Source of the DNA: Pseudomonadota bacterium
Lineage (GTDB): Bacteria > Pseudomonadota > Alphaproteobacteria > Caulobacterales > Caulobacteraceae
Direction: 5' to 3'
Assembly (NCBI GenBank): GCA_018241995.1
Contig: JAFECT010000015.1
Coordinates: 62,001 to 126,000 of the forward strand
DNA: 64,000 nt
The notes under the pieces are model-generated. The model searched no databases, had not been told where the DNA came from, and was given only the letters and a program-made list of their open reading frames with translations. A program made the position numbers and the translations under genes. Position 1 is the first letter of the stretch. Every line of letters begins with the position of its first letter. Shown in pieces: positions 43,476-51,743 of this stretch.

Positions 43476-45998
43476 GTGAGCGACCTGATCCTGCTTTCGC
43501 CTCTGAAGGGCTGGGCCGCACCCTTGGCCGAGGCGCCAGACCCGGTCTTCGCCGAGAAGATGATGGGCGACGGGGTGCTGATCGATCCCACAGGCGCGAC
43601 CCTGCACGCGCCCTGTGACGGGCAGGTAATCTCTGTCCATCACACCCGCCACGCGGTGACCTTGCGGGCGACGAGCGGCGCCGAGATCTTGATGCATGTC
43701 GGTCTGGAGACGGTGGCGCTGGGCGGCCAGGGTTTCGAGCCGCACGTCGCCGACGGCCAGACTGTCCGTGCCGGCGACCCGCTGCTGAGCTTCGACCTCG
43801 ACCATCTGGCGCGCCACGCCAAGAGCCTGATCACGCCGATCATCCTGGCCAGCCCCGAAGGCTTCCAGATCGTGCGCCGCACCGAAGGCCGCGCGGTCGA
43901 GGTCGGCGACGTACTCATGGTGGTGCGCGCGACAGACGCCGCCACAGGCGCGAGCGCGATGGGCGAAGGCGAGGCTTCGCGCACGGTCGCGCCCCACCTG
44001 CCGCATGGCTTGCACGCCCGCCCGGCCGCCGCCGTCGCCAACGCCGCCAAGCGCTTCCCGGCCGAGGTCTGGATCGCCTGCCAGGGCCGCAAGGCCAACG
44101 CCAAGAGCGTGGTCGCCCTGATGGCCTTGGGCGTGCGCGAGGGCGACGCGCTCACCGTGACCGCGACAGGTCCCGAAGCCGAAGCGGCCGCGGCCGCCGT
44201 GGCCGCGGTGCTGGAGGGCCTGCAGGAGCGCGCGGAGCCGCCGCCCCCGCCCAAACCCGCCAAGCCCAGTGTCGCCGCCAGCCAGGATCCCAAGCTGATC
44301 ATCGGCGTGCCCGCCTCGCCCGGCCTGGCGGTCGGCAAGGCGCTGCGCTTCGTTCCGGCCGAGATCGCCGTCTCGGAGGCGGGGCAGGGCGCCGTGCAGG
44401 AGAGCGCGGAGCTGGCCCGCGCGCGAGGCGTGGTGCGCGACAGCCTGGAGAAGGCCGCGGTCGGCGGCGACCGCGAGCGCCGCTCGATCCTGGCCGCCCA
44501 CATCGCCCTGCTCGACGACCCGGAGCTGGTGTCGGCCGCGCAAGGGCTGATCGATGCCGGCAAGAGCGCCGCCTTCGCCTGGCGCCAGGCCATCCGCGCC
44601 CAGGTCGTCATGCTGCAGGGCCTGGACGACTCCCGCATGGTCGAGCGCATCGGCGACCTGAAGGACCTGGAGCGCCAGGTGCTGGTCGCCTTGCTGGGCA
44701 AGGGCGGGGAAGGGGCGCCGGAACTGCCGCCCGGGACCATCCTGCTGGCCGAGGAGCTGCTGCCGTCGCAGCTCGTGGCGCTGGACGCCGACCGGCTCGC
44801 GGGCCTCTGCACCGCGGCCGGCGGCCCGACCTCACACGTCGCCATCCTGGCCGCCGGCATGGGCCTGCCCGCGGTGGTGGCGGCGGGCGAGCGCGTGCTG
44901 GCGATCGCCGACGGCGCGCCCCTGATCCTGGACGCCGACAAGGGCCAGCTGCATCTCGACCCAGAGCCCTGGGAACTCGAGGCGGTCGAGACCGCGCTGA
45001 ATGCGCGCCGCCAGCGCAAGGCCGCGGCCAAGGCCTCAGCCCTCGACCTCTGCAATACGGCCGACGGCCATCGCGTCGAGATCTTCGCGAACCTCGGGAA
45101 GCCGTCCGAGGCCGCTCCCGCCGTCGAGAACGGAGCGGAGGGCTCGGGCCTCCTGCGAACCGAATTCCTGTTTCTGGAGCGCGAGACGCCGCCCGACGAG
45201 GAGGAGCAGCTCGTCGCCTACCAGGCCATCGCCACGGGCCTGGGCGGGCGTCCTCTGATCGTGCGCACGCTCGATATCGGCGGCGACAAGCCCGCGCCCT
45301 ATCTGCCGATCCCCTACGAAGACAACCCGGCCCTGGGCCTGCGCGGCGTGCGCACCAGCCTGTGGCGGCCTGACCTGCTGCGCACCCAGCTTCGCGCCGT
45401 CCTCAGGGTGAAGCCTGCGGGTCAGTGCCGGATCATGATCCCCATGGTGGCCTCGGTCGCTGAAGTTCAGGCGGTGCGCGCGGTGCTGAACGAGGTGAAG
45501 GCCGAGCTCGGTAACGCCGACCCCGTGGAGCTCGGGGTGATGGTGGAGACCCCCTCCTGCGCCGTCCTGGCCGACCAGATCGCCGAGGTCGCCGACTTCC
45601 TGTCGGTCGGAACCAACGACCTGACGCAGTACGCCCTGGCCATGGACCGGGGGAATCCCGCTCTTGCGGCCCAATTGGACGCCTTGCATCCCGCGGTGCT
45701 GCGCCTGATCCGACAGACGGTCGAGGGCGCCGCGCGTCACGGCCGCTGGGTCGGGGTCTGCGGCGGCCTGGCCTCCGACCCCCTGGCAGCCCCGGTGCTG
45801 GTGGGCTTGGGGGTGCGAGAGCTCTCCGCCGCCCCGGCCATGATCCCCGAGGTGAAGATGGCGGTCCGCGCCGTCACCCTGGCCGCCGCCCGTGAGGCAG
45901 CGCTGAAGGCGCTGGACCTGAAATCCGCCGCCGAGGTCCGAGCCCTGCTGCTCAAGACCTGGCCCAACCTTTCCGCCTCTGGCCGCGAAGGAGCCTGA
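43476..45998 (+). CDS. nagF: PTS EIIA(Glc-type)-HPr-EI fusion
   Basis: 840-residue phosphocarrier combining three PTS proteins: EIIA of the glucose family (residues about 1-150, His in LMHVGLETVALGG), HPr (about 172-255, His in LPHGLHARPAAAV), and enzyme I (about 270-835, phospho-His in GGPTSHVAILA, PEP-site LLRTEFLFLERETPPDEEEQ and VCGGLASDPLA). It takes phosphate from PEP down to the EIIB domain of NagE encoded next (two bases away). Such a dedicated fusion means GlcNAc uptake does not depend on general PTS proteins. GTG start. Confidence 0.94.
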   Translation: MSDLILLSPLKGWAAPLAEAPDPVFAEKMMGDGVLIDPTGATLHAPCDGQVISVHHTRHAVTLRATSGAEILMHVGLETVALGGQGFEPHVADGQTVRAGDPLLSFDLDHLARHAKSLITPIILASPEGFQIVRRTEGRAVEVGDVLMVVRATDAATGASAMGEGEASRTVAPHLPHGLHARPAAAVANAAKRFPAEVWIACQGRKANAKSVVALMALGVREGDALTVTATGPEAEAAAAAVAAVLEGLQERAEPPPPPKPAKPSVAASQDPKLIIGVPASPGLAVGKALRFVPAEIAVSEAGQGAVQESAELARARGVVRDSLEKAAVGGDRERRSILAAHIALLDDPELVSAAQGLIDAGKSAAFAWRQAIRAQVVMLQGLDDSRMVERIGDLKDLERQVLVALLGKGGEGAPELPPGTILLAEELLPSQLVALDADRLAGLCTAAGGPTSHVAILAAGMGLPAVVAAGERVLAIADGAPLILDADKGQLHLDPEPWELEAVETALNARRQRKAAAKASALDLCNTADGHRVEIFANLGKPSEAAPAVENGAEGSGLLRTEFLFLERETPPDEEEQLVAYQAIATGLGGRPLIVRTLDIGGDKPAPYLPIPYEDNPALGLRGVRTSLWRPDLLRTQLRAVLRVKPAGQCRIMIPMVASVAEVQAVRAVLNEVKAELGNADPVELGVMVETPSCAVLADQIAEVADFLSVGTNDLTQYALAMDRGNPALAAQLDALHPAVLRLIRQTVEGAARHGRWVGVCGGLASDPLAAPVLVGLGVRELSAAPAMIPEVKMAVRAVTLAAAREAALKALDLKSAAEVRALLLKTWPNLSASGREGA

Positions 45999-46000
45999 CC

Positions 46001-47812
46001 ATGCTGGCCAGCCTGCAGAAACTCGGCCGGGCCCTGATGCTGCCGATCGCGGTCCTGCCCGTGGCCGGCATGCTGCTCAGGCTCGGCCAGCCCGACGTCT
46101 GGACCTGGCACCCACTGAATCAGATTTTGTCAGAGCACGGCTATTTCGTCACCCAGATCGTGCCGTTCATCGGCGCCTCCGGTGAGGCGATCTTCACCAA
46201 CCTGGGCCTGCTGTTCGCCATCGGCGTGGCGGTCGGCTTCGCCAAGGAGAACCATGGGGCGGCGGGCTTGGCGGGTCTGGTCTGCTTCCTCATCGCCACC
46301 AAGGGCGCCGGGGTCCTCCTGCAGGTTCCGCCGAGCGAACTCGCAGGCCTGTCGGACAAGGCCAAGGGCCTGGCGGAGGCGGCTTGGCGGGCCGGCGCCA
46401 TCGCGCGCTTCGGCGTGCCGGCCGGGATCACGTCAGGTGTTATCGCCGGCTGGCTCTACAACCGCTTCTACGACATCAAGCTGCCCGACTATCTGGCCTT
46501 CTTCGGCGGGCGCCGCTTCGTGCCCATCGTGGCCGGATTCGCAGGCCTGTTCCTGGCCTTGGCGCTGGGTCTGGCGCTGCCGGCCCTGTCCAAGGGCATG
46601 GACCAGCTGAGCGCGGCGGTGCTGCACGCGGGCAGCCTGGGCCTGTTCCTCTACGGCGTGCTGAACCGGCTTCTGATCGTCACCGGCCTGCACCACATCC
46701 TGAACAACCTGGCCTGGTTCATCCTGGGCGACTTCCACGGCAAGACCGGCGACCTGAACCGTTTCTTCGCGGGCGACCCCTCCGCCGGCGGCTTCATGTC
46801 GGGCTTCTTCCCGGTGATGATGTTCGGCCTGCCCGCCGCGTGCCTGGCCATGTACCACGCCGCGCCCAAGGACCGGCGCAAGGGCGTGGGCGGCATGCTC
46901 AGCTCCATGGCCCTGACCTCGTTCCTGACCGGTGTGACCGAGCCGATCGAGTTCACCTTCATGTTCCTGGCGCCGGTGCTCTACGGCGTGCACGTGGTGC
47001 TGACGGGCCTGGCCATGGTGATCATGGACCTGCTCAACGTGAAGCTCGGCTTCAGCTTCTCGGCGGGTCTGTTCGACTATCTGCTGAACTTCAAGAAGGC
47101 GACCAACCCGCTGCTGCTGATCCCGGTCGGGCTGGTCTATTTCGCGGTCTATTACGGCGTCTTCCGCGTCTGCATCTCGGCCTTCAAGCTGCAGACCCCC
47201 GGCCGTGAGCCCGAGGGCGAAGCCGCGACGCTCGCCGCGCCTGTGGCCGCCGGCGGCCGCGCCGACGGCTTCATCGCGGCGCTGGGCGGCCCGGCCAATC
47301 TGAAGGTCGTGGACGCCTGCACCACGCGCCTGAGGCTCGAGGTCGTCGACAATGGTTTGGTCAACGCCGGGGCGCTGAAGGACCTTGGCGCACGGGGCCT
47401 GATCAAGCCCTCGGCAACCACTGTGCAGGTGGTTCTGGGCCCCATCGCCGATCAGGTGGCCGGCGAGATCCGCGCCCGCCTGACCGAGCTTGGCGACGCG
47501 CTCGCGCCCGCCGCGAAGGCCGCCGCCCCGGCCGCGCCGGCGCCCATCCAAGGTGCGCCCGCCGATCCGGCCCAGGTTTCCGGTCTCGTGCAGATGCTGG
47601 GCGGCGCAGGCAACCTCAAGACGGTCGAGGCGCGCGCCAGCCGGGTTCTGGTCACGGTGGCCGATCCGTCCGTCATCGACGAGGCGGCGGGCGCGGGCGT
47701 CGGGCTGCGCGGTGTCGCCCGCACCGAGGCGGGCACGGTGCATCTGGTGCTGGGGCCGAACGCCGCCTCGACGGCCGAGGCTTTGCGGCGTCTTCTGCCT
47801 CAGGGGGGATGA
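46001..47812 (+). CDS. nagE: PTS GlcNAc permease EIIC-EIIB with second degenerate EIIB
   Basis: Imports and phosphorylates GlcNAc. 603 residues: an EIIC membrane domain (about 1-390; hydrophobic helices, TGVTEPIEFTFMFLAPVLYG, LHHILNNLAWFILG), an EIIB domain with phospho-cysteine in KVVDACTTRLRLEV, then a linker rich in Ala/Pro and a second EIIB-like copy (GLVQMLGGAGNLKTVEARAS). In that copy the cysteine position is arginine, so it cannot carry phosphate. The usual C-terminal EIIA is absent and supplied by the upstream fusion. Confidence 0.94.
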   Translation: MLASLQKLGRALMLPIAVLPVAGMLLRLGQPDVWTWHPLNQILSEHGYFVTQIVPFIGASGEAIFTNLGLLFAIGVAVGFAKENHGAAGLAGLVCFLIATKGAGVLLQVPPSELAGLSDKAKGLAEAAWRAGAIARFGVPAGITSGVIAGWLYNRFYDIKLPDYLAFFGGRRFVPIVAGFAGLFLALALGLALPALSKGMDQLSAAVLHAGSLGLFLYGVLNRLLIVTGLHHILNNLAWFILGDFHGKTGDLNRFFAGDPSAGGFMSGFFPVMMFGLPAACLAMYHAAPKDRRKGVGGMLSSMALTSFLTGVTEPIEFTFMFLAPVLYGVHVVLTGLAMVIMDLLNVKLGFSFSAGLFDYLLNFKKATNPLLLIPVGLVYFAVYYGVFRVCISAFKLQTPGREPEGEAATLAAPVAAGGRADGFIAALGGPANLKVVDACTTRLRLEVVDNGLVNAGALKDLGARGLIKPSATTVQVVLGPIADQVAGEIRARLTELGDALAPAAKAAAPAAPAPIQGAPADPAQVSGLVQMLGGAGNLKTVEARASRVLVTVADPSVIDEAAGAGVGLRGVARTEAGTVHLVLGPNAASTAEALRRLLPQGG

Positions 47813-47816
47813 GCGG

Positions 47817-49412
47817 ATGAAACGGATCGACGAGGTCCTGATCGTCGGCGGCGGCACGGCCGGGTGGCTGACCGCGGCCTATCTGGCGCGACGCCTGGGC
47901 TCCAACCGGCCGGACGGGGTGAAGATCACCCTGATCGAGTCCTCGGAAATCGGCATCATCGGGGTGGGCGAGGGCACTATCCCCACCATCCAGACCACGC
48001 TTCGCACGATCGGTCTGGACGAGGCCCAGTTCATGAAGGGCGCCGATGCGTCGTTCAAACAGGGCGTCAAGTTCGTGGACTGGGCTCACGCGCCCGACGC
48101 CGGTCACAAGCGCTGGTACTACCATTCCTTCAGCCGCCCGCATGAGCTGCCGGGCGGTTTCGACCTGGCACCCTACTGGCTGATGGGCGTGACCGGGGAC
48201 GTCTCGTTCTCCGAGGCCGTGACGCTGCAGGACCGGGTCTGCGAGGCCGGGCGCGGGCCAAAGCTGATCGAGGACCCGCAGTTCTACAGCCCGCTGTCCT
48301 ACGCCTACCACTTCGACGCCGGGAAACTGGCCGCCTACCTCAAGCAGGTCGGGATCGAGCTGGGGGTGCGCCACCTCGTCGGCAACGTCGAGAGCGTGGA
48401 GCTGGACGGTGACGGCGCCATCGCCTCGGTCAAGACGCGCGAGCACGGCGTGCTGAAGGCCGGGCTCTATATCGACTGCACCGGCTTCGCCGCGGCCCTG
48501 ATCGAGAAGGCCATGGGCGTGCCGTTCGTGTCGGACGCCGACACCCTGTTCGTGGACCGCGCCCTGGCCATCCAGGTCCCCTATGAGACGCCGGACGCGC
48601 CGGTGCACTGCACCACGCTCTCGACCGGGCACGAGGCTGGCTGGACCTGGGACATCGGCCTGCCGGACCGGCGCGGCGTCGGCTACGTCTATTCCAGCGC
48701 CCACACCGACGACAGCCGCGCCGAGGAGGTGCTGCGCCGCTACATCGGCAAGCCGGCCGAGGGGCTGGACGCGCGAATGCTGAAGCTGCGCATCGGCCAT
48801 CGGGCCAAGGCCTGGGTGAAGAACTGCGTGGCCATCGGCCTGTCGGCGGGTTTCCTGGAGCCGCTGGAGTCCACCGGGATCATGATGATCGAGGGCGCCG
48901 CCTGGATGCTGGGCCGGCTGTTCCCGCGCGACGGGAACCTGGAGGCGACCGCCAAGCTGTTCAACCATGCCATGGCCGAGCGGTTCGCGGGCGCGCTGGA
49001 TTTCCTCAAGCTTCACTACTGTTTGTCGCGGCGTCCTGAAGCGTTCTGGCAAGACAATACGCAAGCCTCCGGCATCCCGGACTCGCTGAAGGCCAAGCTG
49101 GAGATGTGGCGGGTGCGTCCGCCAGATCCGTTCGATTTCTCCACCGTTCACGACAGCTTCGAGAGCTTCAACTACCAGTACGTCCTGTTCGGCATGGGCT
49201 TCCGACCCGACATCGAGGCCAACCGCGCGGCCTATCCTTACGTCGAGCAGGCCAAGCGGGAGTTCCAGCGCATCCGCGAGGCCTCGGGCCGGGCGGCGGC
49301 GGGCCTGCCGGACCACCGGGCGCTGCTCAAGACCATCTACAGCCAGGGCTTCCGCTCCGAGCCGCCGACGGCGCGGCTGGGCGTGGCGCCGATCCGGGCG
49401 GCGGCGGGGTAG
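47817..49412 (+). CDS. Flavin-dependent tryptophan-halogenase homologue 1
   Basis: 531 residues of the tryptophan-halogenase family. FAD-binding GGGTAGW at the N-terminus (EVLIVGGGTAGWLTAAYLAR), GVGEGTIPTIQ, the catalytic-lysine region FMKGADASFKQGVKFVDW, the WxWxI signature in GWTWDIGLPDR and EPLESTGIMMIEGAAW. The key motifs for halogenation are therefore present. The ATG at 47817 follows nagE by four bases; earlier in-frame codons lie inside nagE. Its role in a GlcNAc operon is unknown; homologues recur next to TonB receptor genes in Caulobacterales, Sphingomonadales and Xanthomonadales without a defined substrate. A reductase partner is not encoded nearby. Confidence 0.88.
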   Translation: MKRIDEVLIVGGGTAGWLTAAYLARRLGSNRPDGVKITLIESSEIGIIGVGEGTIPTIQTTLRTIGLDEAQFMKGADASFKQGVKFVDWAHAPDAGHKRWYYHSFSRPHELPGGFDLAPYWLMGVTGDVSFSEAVTLQDRVCEAGRGPKLIEDPQFYSPLSYAYHFDAGKLAAYLKQVGIELGVRHLVGNVESVELDGDGAIASVKTREHGVLKAGLYIDCTGFAAALIEKAMGVPFVSDADTLFVDRALAIQVPYETPDAPVHCTTLSTGHEAGWTWDIGLPDRRGVGYVYSSAHTDDSRAEEVLRRYIGKPAEGLDARMLKLRIGHRAKAWVKNCVAIGLSAGFLEPLESTGIMMIEGAAWMLGRLFPRDGNLEATAKLFNHAMAERFAGALDFLKLHYCLSRRPEAFWQDNTQASGIPDSLKAKLEMWRVRPPDPFDFSTVHDSFESFNYQYVLFGMGFRPDIEANRAAYPYVEQAKREFQRIREASGRAAAGLPDHRALLKTIYSQGFRSEPPTARLGVAPIRAAAG

Positions 49413-49416
49413 GGGC

Positions 49417-51024
49417 ATGAGCGATCAGCGCATCGACGACATCCTGATCGTGGGCGGCGGCACGGCCGGCTGGATCACCGCCGCCTTCCTGGCCCGCAAG
49501 CTGCAGGCGCACAAACCCGACGGGGTAAAGATCACCCTGATCGAGTCGCCCGAGATCGGCATCATCGGGGTGGGCGAGGGCACCTTCCCCTCGATCCAGG
49601 ACACCATGCGCGCCATCGGCGTGGACGAGGCCCGCTTCATGCGCGGCGCCGACGCCACCTTCAAACAGGGGATCAAGTTCGTCGACTGGACCACCGCGCC
49701 CAAGGGCGGGCGGCACAGCCACTACTACCACCCGTTCAACAACCCCCGGCAGATGAACGGGGTGATCGACCTCGCCCCCTACTGGCTGATGGGTCTGGCC
49801 GGCAACGCGCCCCTGTCGGACGCGGTGACCCTGCAGGACAAGGTCTGCGACGCGGGCAAGGCGCCCAAGCGCATCGACGATCCGCAGTATGGCGGCCCCC
49901 TGTCCTACGCCTACCACTTCGACGCCTCGAAGCTGGCCGGGCTGATGCGCGAGGTGGCGGTCGAGCTGGGGGTCAAGCACCTGCTCGGCAATGTCGAGAC
50001 GGCCAATTTGGACGAGCGCGGCGCCATCGCCTCTGTCACGACCCGCGAGCATGGCGACCTGACGGCAGGGCTCTACATCGACTGCACCGGTTTCGCCGGC
50101 GCCCTGATCGGCAAGGCCCTGGGCTCGGCCTGGCAGGACAAGGGCGACGTGCTGTTCGTGGACCGGGCGTTGGCCATGCAAGTCCCTTATGACCGGCCCG
50201 ATGCGCCGCTGGCCTGCACGACCATCTCGACCGCGCATGAGGCCGGCTGGACCTGGGACATCGGCCTGCCGACCCGGCGGGGCATCGGCTACGTCTATTC
50301 CAGCCGCCACACCGACGACGAGCGGGCGGAGCGGGTGCTGCGCGACTACATCGGCCCCGCCGCCAAGGACTTGACCCCGCGCCAGCTGAAGCTGCGCATC
50401 GGCCATCGCGAGAAGCACTGGATCAAGAACTGCGTGGCCGTGGGCCTGTCCGGCGGCTTCCTGGAGCCGCTGGAATCCACCGGCATCGTGCTGATCGAGG
50501 CGGCGGCCTGGATGATCGCCAAGCTGTTCCCGCGCGCCGGGGGCATGGAGGCGACGGCCAAGCTGTTCAACGCGGCCATGGACGACCGCTATCGGCGGAT
50601 CATCGACTTCCTGAAGCTGCACTACTGCCTGTCCAAGCGCACCGACAACGCCTTCTGGACCGACAACGCCGACCCCACGACCATGCCCGAGAGCCTGAAG
50701 GAACTGCTGGAGATGTGGCGCCATCGCCCGCCCGGCGCCTTCGACTTCCCGAACCTGCATGAGAGCTTCAAGTGGTTCAACTATCAGTACATTCTTTACG
50801 GCATGGGGTTCCGCACCGACCTCGGCCCCAACGCGGCGGCCTATCCGCACGGCGAGCTGGCCAAGCGTGAGTTCCAGCACGTGCAGATGGCGTCCCAGCG
50901 CGCGGTCGCGGCCATGCCGGACCACCGCGCTCTGCTGAACGAGGTCTATGCCTCGGGCTTCCGCTCGCGCGCGCCTGAGGGGCAGGAACTGGCGTCCGGC
51001 TCCATCGAGGGCTTGCGCCGGTGA
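49417..51024 (+). CDS. Flavin-dependent tryptophan-halogenase homologue 2
   Basis: 535 residues, clearly a paralogue of the preceding protein along the whole length: DILIVGGGTAGWITAAFLAR, GVGEGTFPSIQDTM, FMRGADATFKQGIKFVDW, GWTWDIGLPTRRGIGYVYSS, EPLESTGIVLIEAAAWMI. The gap to the first copy is four bases and its stop overlaps the DUF6445 gene (GTGA). Tandem halogenase homologues could form a heteromer or act on different positions or substrates; the sequence does not say which. Confidence 0.88.
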   Translation: MSDQRIDDILIVGGGTAGWITAAFLARKLQAHKPDGVKITLIESPEIGIIGVGEGTFPSIQDTMRAIGVDEARFMRGADATFKQGIKFVDWTTAPKGGRHSHYYHPFNNPRQMNGVIDLAPYWLMGLAGNAPLSDAVTLQDKVCDAGKAPKRIDDPQYGGPLSYAYHFDASKLAGLMREVAVELGVKHLLGNVETANLDERGAIASVTTREHGDLTAGLYIDCTGFAGALIGKALGSAWQDKGDVLFVDRALAMQVPYDRPDAPLACTTISTAHEAGWTWDIGLPTRRGIGYVYSSRHTDDERAERVLRDYIGPAAKDLTPRQLKLRIGHREKHWIKNCVAVGLSGGFLEPLESTGIVLIEAAAWMIAKLFPRAGGMEATAKLFNAAMDDRYRRIIDFLKLHYCLSKRTDNAFWTDNADPTTMPESLKELLEMWRHRPPGAFDFPNLHESFKWFNYQYILYGMGFRTDLGPNAAAYPHGELAKREFQHVQMASQRAVAAMPDHRALLNEVYASGFRSRAPEGQELASGSIEGLRR

Positions 51025-51743
51025 GCGATTTCGCGACGCGCGAGGACTTCGCCGTCGAGGTGCTTGAGGTGGGGGCAGAGCGGCGCAAGGTGGTGGTGCT
51101 GGACGGTGTGTTCCAGGCGCCTGACGCCCTGGTCGACCATGCCGCCGACCAGGCTGCGTTCTCGCCGCTGAAGCAGGCGGGCAATTTCTATCCGGGTATC
51201 CGTGCGCCTGCGCCGCGCGCCTATGCGACGGCCCTCTACGAAGCGCTGAAGCCGGTGTTCGCCGAAGTCTTCGGCGTCGACCTGGAAGGGCGCTTCAAGG
51301 CCAGCGCGGCCCTGTCGCTGGCGACGCTTCCGCCTGAGCAGCTCAACACCGCCCAGCGCCTGCCGCACATCGACACCCCCGACCATCGCCAGTTCGCCGT
51401 GCTGCACTACCTCTGCGACCCGCGCCACGGCGGCACCGCCTTCTATCGGCATCGCGCTACCGGTTTCGAGAGCATCGACGAGGACCGCGCGCCGACCTTC
51501 TACGCGGCGCTGAAGCATGAACTCGACGCAGGCGAACCACCGCCGGAATACGTCATCGCCTCCACGCCCCTGTTCGAGCAGGTCGGCCGCGCCGAGGCGC
51601 GCTTCGACCGCATCCTGATCTACCGCAGCCAGATGCTGCACTCCGGTCTGATCGACCCGGCCTCCGGTCTTTCGGACGACCCGCGCCAGGGTCGCCTGAC
51701 GGCCAACAGCTTCTTCACCTTCGAACACGCGGGCGAGCCATGA
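51021..51743 (+). CDS. DUF6445-family protein, 2OG-Fe(II) oxygenase-like
   Basis: 240 residues. I recognise the DUF6445 type found beside halogenase/TonB-receptor genes. The order HID (LPHIDTPDHRQFAVLHYL), a second histidine (RSQMLHSGLID) and a later arginine (GRLTANSFFTF) fits the HxD...H...R layout of 2-oxoglutarate/Fe(II) oxygenase barrels, so an iron-dependent hydroxylase is possible (inference). The GTG start overlaps halogenase 2, and its stop overlaps the MFS gene, so the three are translationally linked. Confidence 0.8.
   Translation: MSDFATREDFAVEVLEVGAERRKVVVLDGVFQAPDALVDHAADQAAFSPLKQAGNFYPGIRAPAPRAYATALYEALKPVFAEVFGVDLEGRFKASAALSLATLPPEQLNTAQRLPHIDTPDHRQFAVLHYLCDPRHGGTAFYRHRATGFESIDEDRAPTFYAALKHELDAGEPPPEYVIASTPLFEQVGRAEARFDRILIYRSQMLHSGLIDPASGLSDDPRQGRLTANSFFTFEHAGEP

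Noticed and set aside
40949..43591. 880-codon minus-strand open frame opposite the hexosaminidase
   Set aside because: Arg/Gly/His-rich shadow caused by high GC at third positions; the sense strand encodes GH20 motifs and a signal peptide.
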